This document shows, one piece after another, positions 40,809 to 51,799 of a stretch of 64,000 bases of DNA (within the stretch, counting starts at the first letter, position 1; every line of letters begins with the position of its first letter). This stretch comes from a virus. A program made the translations under genes and the position numbers. Below the pieces are notes generated by a model. That model worked only from the letters and a program-made list of their open reading frames with translations. It was not told the origin of the DNA and ran no database searches. The stretch is from positions 1 to 64,000 of the IMG/VR virus record IMGVR_UViG_3300003890_000014. The stretch is one strand, 5' to 3'.

Positions 40809-42233
40809 ATGATAGAACTTATCGTAAACAACAGCAGTTGTCAAATAAATAATGTTCCTGATCATTTTGATATAATTCTAACTAACACACTTAGGTACTC
40901 AAATCAGAGTGTGTCTTTTGGGTATTTTAAAAATGTAAGAGCCGTAAATAGATTGAAGGATTTGCTCGCAGACTCTCGTATGGGAATGGATAGAGATAGC
41001 GTAATGAAAACATTACGCAGATTAAGCTTTATGAATCAAGGACTTGAGAAAAAACTGTTCACCGTTCTATACAAAAATGGAACTTTTCCTACTGGATTGC
41101 TTCCTAGAGTATTAAAACTATTAAAAGATTACAAATTACAATTTGTAATAAAAGATCAAAGAGTAGAACCTAAACTTAACTCAGAGAAATATGTCTTAAA
41201 AGAGTCATTCCCTCCCTTGAGATACTACCAAAAAGATGCCGCTAAAAAACTATTAGAACAAAAACGAGGAATAATCGTAGCTCCTACAGGTACAGGTAAG
41301 AGTTTACTTATGGCTAAAATGATTTGGGATTTAGGACTTAAAACTTTAGTGATAACTCCTTCAAAAGAAATCACAAATAACATGATTGATACTTTAGTGA
41401 AATTTTTTGGTAAAGGAAAAATTTCAAAGTTAAATACTAAATCAGGTAAAGTTAATAAAATCAATGTGTGTAATATTCAAGCTTTAATAAAACTAAAGCC
41501 TTCTATTTTGCAAGAAATTGATGCTGTTTTTATTGATGAGTTTCATCATAGTGCTGCTGAGACATATATGATGGTAAATGCTGAACATTTAAAGCATTGC
41601 TATTATCGTATCGGTTTAACTGCCACTAATTTCAGAAATGATGGTTCTGATCTTGGACTCGAAGCTGTACTGAGTGAAATTATTTATGAATATCCTATTA
41701 CTCAAGCTATTAAAGATGGATTTTTAGTTAAACCTACTTTCGAGATTGTAGAAAATGAAAGCCCTGCTTTCGATAAATATCAAACTGAGTACAAAAAGAG
41801 TATTGTTGAAAACGAAAACCGTAATAGAATTATCACTGAAATAGTGTCATATCATCATAATGATCAAGTATTAGTATTAGTTCAACAAATAGAGCATGGT
41901 GAAACTTTAAAAAGTCTATTGCCACAAGCCTCTTTTATAAATGGTCAAGAAAAGGATTCAGATAGACAAAGAATGCTTGAAGATTTTAGAAAAGGAAAAA
42001 TCAAATGTTTAATCGGTACTTCAGTAATAGGAGAAGGCGTTGATTTACCAAATGCTAATGTTCTAGTTATGGCGGGTGGTGGGAAAGCTCGAAGCCAAAT
42101 CATGCAGAATATAGGCCGAGTACTTCGTCCAGGAAAAGCTGAAGCTACTATTTACGATTTTACTGACGTAGGATCAAACTTTCTATCAGAACACGCCTTA
42201 CTAAGACAAGAGATTTACCGTATTTATGATTAA
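40809..42233 (+). CDS. SF2 DNA helicase, UvsW-like (474 aa)
   Basis: LRYYQKDAAKKLLEQKRGII (Q/I region), VAPTGTGKSLLMAKM (motif I), AVFIDEFHHSAAET (DExH motif II), IGLTATNFR (III), LIGTSVIGEGVDLPNAN (V), QIMQNIGRVLRPGKAE (VI). The N-terminal 100 residues precede the helicase core as in T4 UvsW, which remodels replication forks and recombination intermediates. No Shine-Dalgarno is visible. If the TTG at 40785 is used it has 8 more residues. Confidence 0.75.
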   Translation: MIELIVNNSSCQINNVPDHFDIILTNTLRYSNQSVSFGYFKNVRAVNRLKDLLADSRMGMDRDSVMKTLRRLSFMNQGLEKKLFTVLYKNGTFPTGLLPRVLKLLKDYKLQFVIKDQRVEPKLNSEKYVLKESFPPLRYYQKDAAKKLLEQKRGIIVAPTGTGKSLLMAKMIWDLGLKTLVITPSKEITNNMIDTLVKFFGKGKISKLNTKSGKVNKINVCNIQALIKLKPSILQEIDAVFIDEFHHSAAETYMMVNAEHLKHCYYRIGLTATNFRNDGSDLGLEAVLSEIIYEYPITQAIKDGFLVKPTFEIVENESPAFDKYQTEYKKSIVENENRNRIITEIVSYHHNDQVLVLVQQIEHGETLKSLLPQASFINGQEKDSDRQRMLEDFRKGKIKCLIGTSVIGEGVDLPNANVLVMAGGGKARSQIMQNIGRVLRPGKAEATIYDFTDVGSNFLSEHALLRQEIYRIYD

Positions 42234-42477
42234 GTTAGATGTAACGTGCCTATATTGTGGAAACCATTGGCAAGAATCCGTTTGGAGTACATCAAATGTA
42301 AATATTTGGTGTAAAAATTGTAAAGAAACTAAAAATATTAAGATTAAAGAAGTCTATGAAAAACACGGTAATGATGTTTTTGGTTATCGTTTTAGTCCTG
42401 CTTTCCCAGAGAAAAAAGAAGAACCTATTAATATAGCTTTAGATATGCCTAGTTGGAAGTCGTGGAGTGTTGATTAG
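42226..42477 (+). CDS. zinc-ribbon protein (83 aa)
   Basis: CLYCGNHWQ and IWCKNCKET form a zinc ribbon. Overlaps the helicase end by 8 bases. Its TAG overlaps the stop of the opposing gene. Confidence 0.55.
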   Translation: MIKLDVTCLYCGNHWQESVWSTSNVNIWCKNCKETKNIKIKEVYEKHGNDVFGYRFSPAFPEKKEEPINIALDMPSWKSWSVD

Positions 42478-43256
42478 TCTCCGTATTCGTCCCAAAGCCA
42501 TTTTATAGATGGTTGCTCTTTATTTTGAAAGTAAGCTTTAAGTACTCCTCCAATTCCACCTTCCCACTGAGCTTTGAGTTTTTTAGTCCAGAACTTAGCT
42601 ACCTTATTCATAAGCCAAGATCGACTATTTTCTGAGCCTTTAATCATAAACCAATTAAGAACTTTACCATCTTGAGAGTTCTTTGAGAATGCACTAACTA
42701 AAACTCCGATACACCAAGCTAATCTCCAACCAATATGAAGACTTTCTCCTGCGCAGACTTTAGCATGAGCTATTAGAGGAAGTTGTCTACCCATCCAAGC
42801 AGAGTCATTAAACCATCCAGGTCTATTATTGTTGTATACATACTTGTATCCTGTTAATTTACAAAACCACATAGCGGGTTTAGAATACCATTTTTTACGA
42901 TCATAGGTTTCATCGTAACCTATTATTTTAGTATCTCTACCTGTTGCTAGAAAAGCTCTAGCAAACTCTCCGCCAAGTTCTTTAGATAAAGCTAAAGCAG
43001 CGTAGGTGTCATCGGGACCTTCTTGCTCATCAGAGGTAGGGTGACGCCGCAGAAGGCCAGGTTGGACTTGGCAGAGTTGTAATATGTAATTAAAATGGGT
43101 TTTATCGTGAAGGTTAAGTTCTTGATGTCGTTTAAGAGCAAAGTAAAATTCAGTAGACCATCTAGGTCCATTTTGACTATAACCTTTAGAAGCTAAGTCG
43201 CAATGAACTATTCCATAATCATCAGTGAACGGTTTATAGTCGTCACGAATGCTCAT
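42474..43256 (-). CDS. hypothetical protein at the end of the tail operon (260 aa)
   Basis: Soluble, rich in Trp and Lys, with a few moderately hydrophobic stretches (LAWCIGVLVSAFS). Directly after the two fibre genes, so a tail accessory or fibre chaperone is possible. No family recognised. Confidence 0.5.
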   Translation of the reverse strand: MSIRDDYKPFTDDYGIVHCDLASKGYSQNGPRWSTEFYFALKRHQELNLHDKTHFNYILQLCQVQPGLLRRHPTSDEQEGPDDTYAALALSKELGGEFARAFLATGRDTKIIGYDETYDRKKWYSKPAMWFCKLTGYKYVYNNNRPGWFNDSAWMGRQLPLIAHAKVCAGESLHIGWRLAWCIGVLVSAFSKNSQDGKVLNWFMIKGSENSRSWLMNKVAKFWTKKLKAQWEGGIGGVLKAYFQNKEQPSIKWLWDEYGD

Positions 43257-43266
43257 AGTTTAATCC

Positions 43267-46200
43267 TTATTTACTAAACCTAAAGTTGATACCTTGGATT
43301 GAAGACTGGTTTCTTGAACTACCTCGGTTCATAGAAATCTTCAATTGAAGCTCGCTACCAGCTTGAGCTAACGAATGCTGGAACTGAGTGATAATATCAT
43401 AACTATCAACTACAGCTGCCTGATTCGAATTACCGTCAATATGCATCGTCTCATAATATGAGTAGGTATTATTAGTAGCATCTACTTCGCCAGTAACTTT
43501 CTTCGCAGCAATCGCAATACCTAAGTTCTGCGGAGTAATCATAGCTGGTTGAGCTTTGAATCCGTCATAAACAAACGATGGCGCGACTCCTGGATTAAAC
43601 TTAGCCATTTTTACATAGCCGATCTTACCTTTGAAATAATCGCTAGATGCAGATCCACCAATTCGTCCAATACGTAATCCAGCATCTCCAGCGTTAGGGA
43701 AAGTAGCGTTTGGAGTTTGCTGAGTTACATAACTTGAAACCTCAGTAAACGCAGTATGAGGCGCTGCAGTAGTTCTGTACAACTTAATTGTATTAGCTAC
43801 GGCATTATAAACTACTCGTACTTTATGATACCCTTGTGGCTCAGCTTCGTTAGCCTCAACTATACGATTGGTGCCAGAGTTGTTCATGTAGAAAAAAAGA
43901 TGACCGTTGCCTTGCCGAATTTGGAAAGTCCAGCCTCTATCTACTGATTTATCGTAATTAGATACGATATTTGAGTAGTTAGTATAAGTAGGATCGTTAG
44001 GCTTAATCTCAGCTTCAATAATGAAACTTCTTGTATTATCAATACGATGATGAAGTGGACTGTTTGTTGAACCATTCCAACTTTCGCTAGAACCGTCTAA
44101 GTCTACAGCAAAACCTAACTGAAAGTCAGCATCGGTTACGTAGTCGGCAGAAGTCACGTTTTCGTTATTAGATGCGAAATGAATACCGGACATGTCTGCA
44201 CTACGCTCGTCAGCATTAAGAGCGCCAGTAGTGGTATTAATCCTAGCAGCAGACGTATCTCCGATAGCAATGTTAAGAACCAAGTTCGGATCGAAGTTAG
44301 TCTCGGCATAACCAGCGATCTTAGCAGCACTAATAGTGGCTTTCGCATTGGAATTTAAACTTACAACTCTTCGGAAGATATGTCCGCTAAGGTCATATCC
44401 CCTGACACTCGTACCACAAGCATTTCTTCTAAATAGAAGCTGAAGTTGGTTTGAATCAATAAATTCAATAGAAGGTTCAACGCAGTTGTTAGCCACACCA
44501 TTATGAGATACACCTTGAGCTTCACCGCCTAGACCTACATCAGTAATCCACTCACCATGTACTTCAAACATAGGATCTCTGTGTTGGCCTGATTCGTTCC
44601 AAGCTACCCAAGAAGAACCGTTATAGTAGTATAGAGTACCTCCGGTAGCTTGAGATCTCCAAACTAATCCTCCAGAAGTTGGCAATGAGCCGGACACAAA
44701 CTCAATTACTAGAGCAAACGTGCCTGTTAAGCTATCGAGTGCTGCGTCATCAAAGTTGAAGTATATCCATTGGCCGTTTCCATCTGTAGTGATCTTGCTA
44801 GCGTCGATCTGATTAACAGAAGTCGCTACTACGGTAGTAGGAAGACCTCCAGAAGTATTATAAAGCTTGCCTTGGAGCATAGTTCCAGAAGGATATAGAA
44901 ATGATTGATATACTAGAGCGCCAAACGACTTTAATCTATGAGTAGAAAAACCGCTTGTAACTCTGGCTACCCTAATAGCGGTAGTACTGAAAGATCCTTG
45001 TGGTCCTAAAGTTGTTGGGTTAGATTCGAGCGTAACGTACTTACTTAGCTGAACGCCTTTGTAGTCAGAAGCATCTTCTACTTCTAGCATATAGGATCTG
45101 AAATAAGCATCAGGAGAAGTAGCAGAGAACACAGCTAAAAGATGGTTATGATTAGCTGGGTCCATCTTCAAGAAGGTATTATATCCTTTCATGAAGTTGT
45201 CAGTGTTGGTATCGTTCATACAACCATATCTAGTATCCATCTGAATCGAACTTGCGTTCAATACTGTACGCTGAGTACCAGAAGCTGTTGAAGGAGAACC
45301 GGTAGCAGCGTTGACGATCTCATAGATCATAGAACCGCCGCTGTCTGCGTGGGTTATAAACCAAAGCTTATTAAGTGTCGAAGAATATCTAGTATCAAGA
45401 AGGTCGTGGTTAGTTAACGGAGCTAGGTCATAAACCAAGCTTCCGTAAGAACCTTCGTCCCATCCGTAAAATTTAAGTTGGCTAGTAGTAGACTTACGTC
45501 CACCAATCCAAGTTCTACGATTAGGTGCAGTACCTACGATATCGACTTTAGCAGAACCTCCTGCATTAAGTTCGAAATCAGCGGCAGGGGAGTTGCCTAA
45601 TGCCGTAGCTCCACCGTTACTATACCAAGCAACACCAGCAGAAGCAGCGCCTGAATATTGGCAAAGAACTGCAATAAAGCTTAGGTCAGTAAGATCAGCG
45701 CCTACAGTAGCAGTCAAAGCTGTACTGCCAGAGTTTGCAATAACTCCTGCACCGTTGTTTCCGTGCCATACGCCTTGGTTAGCAATAGCTGGAACATCGT
45801 TGAGTACTGGGGAACCTGCAGAGATATCTGCATATACTCCGTAAACAACAGCATTACCGCCAGCACCTTGTCTGGTGTAAGTAGAGAACATTTTGCCGTT
45901 ATCGGCAACTACGATCTGGCTTCGGTTTCTAAAACGATATACGTCAGCAGATTCAAATCCATAACCCAAGCTATCGCTCGTAGAACGGGTACCTAGAGAA
46001 GTCCAGGTCTTACCGCGATCTGCAGTATAGAACCATTCAACCGTGCGGTGAGTAGCAGTATTCTCCATCATACGGTAAATACCGTATTGCTTGTTTGGAG
46101 ACATAACTGCGTCTTTCTCAAGAATAGTAGGAGCAACATTTCCGACTTCTTTAGCGAAGTTTTCGCCAGCTAGACGAACAACATCTTCACAGAAAGCGTC

Positions 46201-46866
46201 TATGATTGCCATCTGCTCAAGAGAAGCAGCGGTTAGAGCCTTAGATTCAAATTGGTAATCGAAAGGAATTAAACGAAGCTCGGCATTGTAGTTAGAAGAA
46301 CTAACGTCCAAATCAAGATCAAGAGCGTTCGTATTAGTTAGAACTACTGAGGTTTCATCAGTCCCTGAGTTATAGGTACGAGAAGAAACTACAAGTTGAG
46401 CAATATTAGTATCGGTATCTGCCAAGAAGCGATGAACTGTTTGACCATCACTTGTGGTCTTACGGGCAATAAGAACCTTCTTAGTAGTAGGGAAAAACTC
46501 AGTTACGTCTCCGCTGAATACGAAAGTATTGGAAGCTACTGCAATATTCTTTGGAGCTAAAGCTTGGAGGGTCATTACAGCAACGCCAGTTGCTTTGCTA
46601 ACAGGAGCAGAAGCTAGACGATCACGAGTATAAGTACCAGCATCCTGTCCAGCATTAAAACGAAGAGCGTCAGCAGAAGCAGCTAGGTTTACTTTAGTTC
46701 CCTTACTGTCGTCATTAAAAGCATCAATGATTTGGTTAGGAACTTTGGTAATAAGAGCATTCAATTCTTCTTGACTAAGTTGCTGGAGGATATCAGCAGA
46801 ATCGGAGCCACCTCCGCTTCCTCCTGAAAAGTTCAAATCTGGGATCTTTACGCCTTTAATAGCCAT
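43267..46866 (-). CDS. large tail fibre protein, shorter paralogue (1199 aa)
   Basis: Order: Gly/Ser-rich start, a SADALRFNAGQDAGTYTR region, an Asp-box (BNR) repeat FYTADRGKTWTSLG of sialidase-like propellers, a jelly-roll region with TFALVIEFVSGSLP, a LamG/concanavalin-like domain (FAVDLDGSSE ... FKGKIGYVKM) and a C-terminal block ending in RNQSSIQGINFRFSK. It is a paralogue of the larger upstream fibre from its residue ~470 on but lacks that protein's N-terminal part. Likely receptor or sugar binding. Confidence 0.75.
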   Translation of the reverse strand: MAIKGVKIPDLNFSGGSGGGSDSADILQQLSQEELNALITKVPNQIIDAFNDDSKGTKVNLAASADALRFNAGQDAGTYTRDRLASAPVSKATGVAVMTLQALAPKNIAVASNTFVFSGDVTEFFPTTKKVLIARKTTSDGQTVHRFLADTDTNIAQLVVSSRTYNSGTDETSVVLTNTNALDLDLDVSSSNYNAELRLIPFDYQFESKALTAASLEQMAIIDAFCEDVVRLAGENFAKEVGNVAPTILEKDAVMSPNKQYGIYRMMENTATHRTVEWFYTADRGKTWTSLGTRSTSDSLGYGFESADVYRFRNRSQIVVADNGKMFSTYTRQGAGGNAVVYGVYADISAGSPVLNDVPAIANQGVWHGNNGAGVIANSGSTALTATVGADLTDLSFIAVLCQYSGAASAGVAWYSNGGATALGNSPAADFELNAGGSAKVDIVGTAPNRRTWIGGRKSTTSQLKFYGWDEGSYGSLVYDLAPLTNHDLLDTRYSSTLNKLWFITHADSGGSMIYEIVNAATGSPSTASGTQRTVLNASSIQMDTRYGCMNDTNTDNFMKGYNTFLKMDPANHNHLLAVFSATSPDAYFRSYMLEVEDASDYKGVQLSKYVTLESNPTTLGPQGSFSTTAIRVARVTSGFSTHRLKSFGALVYQSFLYPSGTMLQGKLYNTSGGLPTTVVATSVNQIDASKITTDGNGQWIYFNFDDAALDSLTGTFALVIEFVSGSLPTSGGLVWRSQATGGTLYYYNGSSWVAWNESGQHRDPMFEVHGEWITDVGLGGEAQGVSHNGVANNCVEPSIEFIDSNQLQLLFRRNACGTSVRGYDLSGHIFRRVVSLNSNAKATISAAKIAGYAETNFDPNLVLNIAIGDTSAARINTTTGALNADERSADMSGIHFASNNENVTSADYVTDADFQLGFAVDLDGSSESWNGSTNSPLHHRIDNTRSFIIEAEIKPNDPTYTNYSNIVSNYDKSVDRGWTFQIRQGNGHLFFYMNNSGTNRIVEANEAEPQGYHKVRVVYNAVANTIKLYRTTAAPHTAFTEVSSYVTQQTPNATFPNAGDAGLRIGRIGGSASSDYFKGKIGYVKMAKFNPGVAPSFVYDGFKAQPAMITPQNLGIAIAAKKVTGEVDATNNTYSYYETMHIDGNSNQAAVVDSYDIITQFQHSLAQAGSELQLKISMNRGSSRNQSSIQGINFRFSK

Positions 46867-46877
46867 TTGTTATACTC

Positions 46878-49800
46878 CTACTTCGTAAACCTAAAGTTTA
46901 TACCTTGTATGCTTGACTGATTACGTTCTGAGCCTCTGCCAGCCGTTACCTTCAATTCTAACTCACGTCCTGGGTCTCCCGCAAGCTCGTGGTTAAACTG
47001 AGCTACGACATCATAGGAGTCTACCATAGAAGCTTCGGAAGCATCAGGATTCATAACTACGCCTTGATAAAAGGGAGTGTCATAAGATCCGTCACCATTC
47101 GATTGACCGATCACCTTATTTGCAGACATGATACTTCCATGGTTCACGCAGTTGATAAGAGGAGCCTGATTCTTCCATCCGGTATAAGCGAACGACGAAG
47201 CTCCGTTTGCAAATTTTGCGTATCCAATTTTTCCATTGAAATAAGCCGTCAGATCCCCGTTTGCTCCAATGGTAAGTGAAGTGGTTGCAGACGTTTGACC
47301 CGTGGTAAACGAGGTTTGTGACGAGTATGAGGGGACCTCTGTGAATGTCCCATCATAAGCCGTAGCCGTATAGATTTTTGGAGCCAACCCAGTTCCAAGA
47401 CCAACAACTCGAATGATTTTGTAAACGCCAGCCGTGATTACTCCTGTGGCACTTCTTGCTCCGCCTCTTAGCACCGAACCAGAGTCTATAATTTCGAATT
47501 CAACTGATCCATCGGTTCCGATTCTAAGTTTCCACCCATGAGCGCCAGTCCAATGGGCGATTGGGAACATGGTTGAAGCGAGTGCCGTTGGCTTAGTTTC
47601 GATCTCAATGCAAAATGGTTTGTAATAATAAAGATCAAACGCAGAATTGTCTGAGTATTGAATAGCTTCAGAAGACCCGTCAAAGTCACAAGCGAATCCA
47701 GATTGAAACGAAGAATCGGCAACAAAGTCCGCATCTACAATGTTTGGTGAAGCGGCCACGTTTAGCGCCAAGCCAGATCGATCCCAAAACTTCTGGTTAG
47801 CTATTACGGCACCATCAGCGGTAAAAGCTCTGCTATCATCGTTTCCGAGACTTACGTTGAACACAAGCCTTGGATCAAAGTCCCCATCTTGGAATCCAAC
47901 AACCGTGGCATCTCCCTTAGTAGAAATTGCACCCGAATTGATGGTGATTACTCTCCTAAAAGGATGTCCAGAGATCCCGTATCTAAGACTATTGACTGAA
48001 TCGTAGGTTTTTCTAAATAAAAAGTTAATTTGATTATTGCTGATTAATGCGATCGAACTCTCGCATACACCCTCTTGAAGATTTGAGTCAGTTCCAGAGC
48101 TTGTGTTTTGCTCTCTTCCCAATCCAAGGTCTGTAATCCACTCGCCACTAATCTCAAAAACAAAGTCTAATGTCGCGCTTGCGCTCCATGATGAGCCATC
48201 ATAAGAGGTTACGTTTCCGCCAGCATAACCACCAGTGTTTCCTTTGAAGGATATATAATTGGAGGCACTAATTGGGAAAGTTCCCTCAAGAACAATAGCG
48301 TAAACACCCGTCAAACTTTCAACATCTGAATCATCAAAGTTAAAAAAGCACCACTGGCCGCTTGTGGATTTGGTTATTCTTGATGGATCGTAGGTGTTCA
48401 CAGATGATGCCAAAACAGTACCATTTGGATTTCCACCAGTTGTGGCTTCAATTTTCACAGAAATTTCATACCCAGGTGGTATTACGCCGTTTTGGAAAAG
48501 TCTTAGTGCTACAGTCCTAACCCTTGTTGCTGAACCAGTAAATGTTTGTGCCTGTTTTGTGGCTCCAGAATTGTGTCTTAAATTATAATTATTATCGGTT
48601 GAATACTGAGAAATCTGAGTACCTACCATTGAGTCAGTATTTTTGACTTCAATGAATCCACTTCGTCTTGCACCGCTATCGGGATGCTGAATTTCATCTA
48701 CAAAGAAAACGTGCTTATTGTTCGATGGATCAATAATCACTCTTCTATTGATCGTCTTCTGCATGAAATCTCGTTGAGCAGTGGCACCGACGCCACCATC
48801 AACTGGGGTGAGCATTCCACTTGCCGAGTTCATCACCGTGAATCCAGAGACGAGTGCAGGAGATCCAGAGACTACGTTATTGAAATAACGCATATACCAA
48901 TCGCCAGATGTTGACCTGTAACTAACATACATGATTCCGGTGCCAGTCTCATCGAAGGCGATGCCTCCGTGGTTGGCGATGTTTCCGCCGCTATCTAATG
49001 CGAATGTTGTAAATGACGTTGATGCCTCTGCAAAATAAAGACCATTCAAATTGTTAGAAGCACTTGTATATACAAACCATGTCCTTCGAGAAGGAGATGT
49101 TCCAAGAACATGAACTGACGCTGGTTGATTTGAAATTGTTGATATCGCAGAGGTTGACCCGATGTGAACAGGCGTTGCCCCAGTCCAAGTCCAAACTCTA
49201 CCAAGATTTTGTGGACCACCAGAGTTAACGCTCCACATATGAACAAGACTTCCATCCACCTTGTCTCCACCAATAGTGAGTGCGTCATAATGTTGCCCAC
49301 CATCAAAGAACATTCTACCCGCTCCGCCACTAATGTCGGGGAAATCTGTAAGAACTGGAGAACTTGATAAATTGGCATAAACTGCCCAAACCTCTCTATT
49401 CGTTCCGTTACGGTTATACATTAAAGCCATCTTGCCATTGTTTGCTACAAATGCTTGAGTAGGATTTGAAAGTTCAAGATTAAGAAAAACACTCGAAGGA
49501 GGATAAGACCCTGCTGTAGTCTTATGTCCTAAGAAAGTCCAAGAGTTACCAGCATCGACAGTGTAATAGACAGATATTTGATCGTTGCCAGATTCAGACT
49601 GATAGCCCCACGCAACTCCATATTGTTTGTTTTCAGAAAATGCGGTCCAAAAACCTGGAAGACTTCCATCAACATCTCCTCCGGTAACAAGTTTTTGAGG
49701 TGATTCGCCTTGAAGTCTGATCACGTCTGAGAGAGAAGCATCTGAGATCTTCATCTGTTCTAAAGCTTCTGAAGATAGACTCTTAGCTTCGTATTTATAA

Positions 49801-51794
49801 TCCCAAGGAATAACTCGCATTTGTGAGTGTAAGTTATTGGTAGTGACACCTTGCGCTAGGTCTACAGGAGTTCCTAGATTGGTAACTGTGATAGTAGTTT
49901 CGTCTAAGCCGATATTATAAGAAACAGCACTTACAACTAACTCTGCTATATTCCCATCAGCATCAGGAAGGAAGCCGTAACGATTAGCTCCATCAGCATA
50001 AGGATCAGAATCCTGTAAAAACTTGGCTAATAAAATCTTTTTAGTAGTGGGGAAAAGTTCTGTGACATCTCCTCCGAACTTGATGTTCTGGGAAGCTCCG
50101 TTCATAGGAACAGTTTGTCCATCTTTAGGTGCAAGAGCTTGAGCAGTGTGTACCGCTACTCCGGTAACTTTGGTCACAGGAGCTGAGCCTAAAAGTCGAC
50201 GAGTATAGGTGCCGTTATTTTGTCCGGCGTTAAAACGAAGAGCATCAGCGCTGGCTGAGAGGTTGACTTTAGTTCCTAAAAGGTTTGTGTCGAAAGAGTC
50301 TAAGATTTGGTTAGGTACTTTGGAAGCAAGAGCGTTTAGTTCGGCATTATCCAACGCTCCTAGAATATCTCCGCCATCAGCCGCACCGCCGCCTCCGGTG
50401 CCTAGATCTGACCAACTATCAGTGGGAAGATGTCTGAATTGAAGCTTTTGTGTTGTTGTATCCCAACGAATTTGTCCTTCAAGAGATGCGCTAGTTCCAA
50501 TGTGAATAGTTGATGGTCCAAGATAAGCGTCTTTCCATCGAAGAGCAGGAGCGCCAAGATCATAGGTATTGTCTGTGAGAGGTATTAAACTAGAAGTAAT
50601 AGCATCTAGTTCTGCCACAAAGTAACTTACCTTCTCTACTTCAATTTGAGCATCTGCGGGGAGAGGTTGGGTAGAAGGTCCGGCGATAATCTCATAAATA
50701 TCAACTTGGGTTCCAGAAGCTTCTTCGAAAACGACGTTGCCTACGTTATCGTTGACACCAGTAACTTTACGCTCAATATCTTGTCCGTTTACTCGAACGA
50801 CGATATCTCCACGAGTTTTACCAGAATTATAATCCTGAATAAAACTAAAACCTGTAGAAAGAGTTACACGAGTTTTGAGGGATACTGTCGAAATAGAACA
50901 GTTTTGTGCTTGAGTTCCATCAGCATATCCACGAGCAACTTGAATGGTCTTTTCAGCGAGACCTACCCCATCAAAGGTATTAACCAAGAATCGCATTTCG
51001 AAAATATCGTCTGCTATTGCTGGGAAACTTGGATGAAGAGTAATTTGATTTGAGGAATTTCCGGCATTAACTTCCATGTACTCGTCAGAATAATTTCCTA
51101 CTCCAACGGTAAAAGCAGCGACTTTGCGCATTTCGACGCCATTTCTAAAAAAGAAAGCGTTTTTATTATAAGAATAATTTTTAGTAAAAGTGATTGTAGT
51201 ACCAGTTACTCCAGTAGTTTCGGCTACTCTCCACTGAACAACTCCACCACCGCCAGATCCCCCACCAACAAACATTACGATATCTGAGTTAGAGATATTT
51301 TGTATAGTACCAGCAATATTCTTAAGAACTACATAACCAATTGCTCGACTACCTGTTCCAGCAGGAAGTAAAGCCGCAGCTTCGGAAGCAGCTGGATCGC
51401 CAAGATCGAGTACAAGATTATTTGCATCATCAAGAGAAATAAGAGCTTTTAAAAATTGACCAGAGGGAAGGGTGACTACTACGTCCGTACCTGGAGAAAC
51501 AACGGCGGTGCCTCCAGAGATTGCAGGGAAAACGATGTTACCAGAAGAAAAAGTAGGAACTTGATCATTGATGGGTTGGATCGTTCTGCGACGATTAGTT
51601 TGAGAATTAGTTACGACTACGTTCTCTACATTCACCGTGAGAGAGGGTGAAGTGGTAGCATTAAGTCTGAGAGGGGCTGTAAGTTCGCTATCAATTAACC
51701 GTAAGAGATCATCAAGCTCCATGTTTGCTTGGTTAGCAATTTGGGTTAATGTATCTCTTGAGATAAATTGTCTTACATCGGTTTTTGTAGCCAT
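46878..51794 (-). CDS. large tail fibre protein (1638 aa)
   Basis: The N-terminal ~470 residues are unique (baseplate- or tail-attaching, with beta modules such as NAFFFRNGVEMRKVAAFTVG). From about 470 the protein matches the shorter paralogue: SADALRFNAGQNNGTYTR, Asp-box YTVDAGNSWTFLG, LamG-like domain (ACDFDGSSEAIQYSDNSAFD), end RNQSSIQGINFRFTK. Probably the main host-recognition fibre. Has its own promoter. Confidence 0.75.
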   Translation of the reverse strand: MATKTDVRQFISRDTLTQIANQANMELDDLLRLIDSELTAPLRLNATTSPSLTVNVENVVVTNSQTNRRRTIQPINDQVPTFSSGNIVFPAISGGTAVVSPGTDVVVTLPSGQFLKALISLDDANNLVLDLGDPAASEAAALLPAGTGSRAIGYVVLKNIAGTIQNISNSDIVMFVGGGSGGGGVVQWRVAETTGVTGTTITFTKNYSYNKNAFFFRNGVEMRKVAAFTVGVGNYSDEYMEVNAGNSSNQITLHPSFPAIADDIFEMRFLVNTFDGVGLAEKTIQVARGYADGTQAQNCSISTVSLKTRVTLSTGFSFIQDYNSGKTRGDIVVRVNGQDIERKVTGVNDNVGNVVFEEASGTQVDIYEIIAGPSTQPLPADAQIEVEKVSYFVAELDAITSSLIPLTDNTYDLGAPALRWKDAYLGPSTIHIGTSASLEGQIRWDTTTQKLQFRHLPTDSWSDLGTGGGGAADGGDILGALDNAELNALASKVPNQILDSFDTNLLGTKVNLSASADALRFNAGQNNGTYTRRLLGSAPVTKVTGVAVHTAQALAPKDGQTVPMNGASQNIKFGGDVTELFPTTKKILLAKFLQDSDPYADGANRYGFLPDADGNIAELVVSAVSYNIGLDETTITVTNLGTPVDLAQGVTTNNLHSQMRVIPWDYKYEAKSLSSEALEQMKISDASLSDVIRLQGESPQKLVTGGDVDGSLPGFWTAFSENKQYGVAWGYQSESGNDQISVYYTVDAGNSWTFLGHKTTAGSYPPSSVFLNLELSNPTQAFVANNGKMALMYNRNGTNREVWAVYANLSSSPVLTDFPDISGGAGRMFFDGGQHYDALTIGGDKVDGSLVHMWSVNSGGPQNLGRVWTWTGATPVHIGSTSAISTISNQPASVHVLGTSPSRRTWFVYTSASNNLNGLYFAEASTSFTTFALDSGGNIANHGGIAFDETGTGIMYVSYRSTSGDWYMRYFNNVVSGSPALVSGFTVMNSASGMLTPVDGGVGATAQRDFMQKTINRRVIIDPSNNKHVFFVDEIQHPDSGARRSGFIEVKNTDSMVGTQISQYSTDNNYNLRHNSGATKQAQTFTGSATRVRTVALRLFQNGVIPPGYEISVKIEATTGGNPNGTVLASSVNTYDPSRITKSTSGQWCFFNFDDSDVESLTGVYAIVLEGTFPISASNYISFKGNTGGYAGGNVTSYDGSSWSASATLDFVFEISGEWITDLGLGREQNTSSGTDSNLQEGVCESSIALISNNQINFLFRKTYDSVNSLRYGISGHPFRRVITINSGAISTKGDATVVGFQDGDFDPRLVFNVSLGNDDSRAFTADGAVIANQKFWDRSGLALNVAASPNIVDADFVADSSFQSGFACDFDGSSEAIQYSDNSAFDLYYYKPFCIEIETKPTALASTMFPIAHWTGAHGWKLRIGTDGSVEFEIIDSGSVLRGGARSATGVITAGVYKIIRVVGLGTGLAPKIYTATAYDGTFTEVPSYSSQTSFTTGQTSATTSLTIGANGDLTAYFNGKIGYAKFANGASSFAYTGWKNQAPLINCVNHGSIMSANKVIGQSNGDGSYDTPFYQGVVMNPDASEASMVDSYDVVAQFNHELAGDPGRELELKVTAGRGSERNQSSIQGINFRFTK

Positions 51795-51799
51795 TTTCT

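Noticed and set aside
50646-51053. Rightward 135-aa frame
   Set aside because: Antisense to the large tail fibre; no supporting features.
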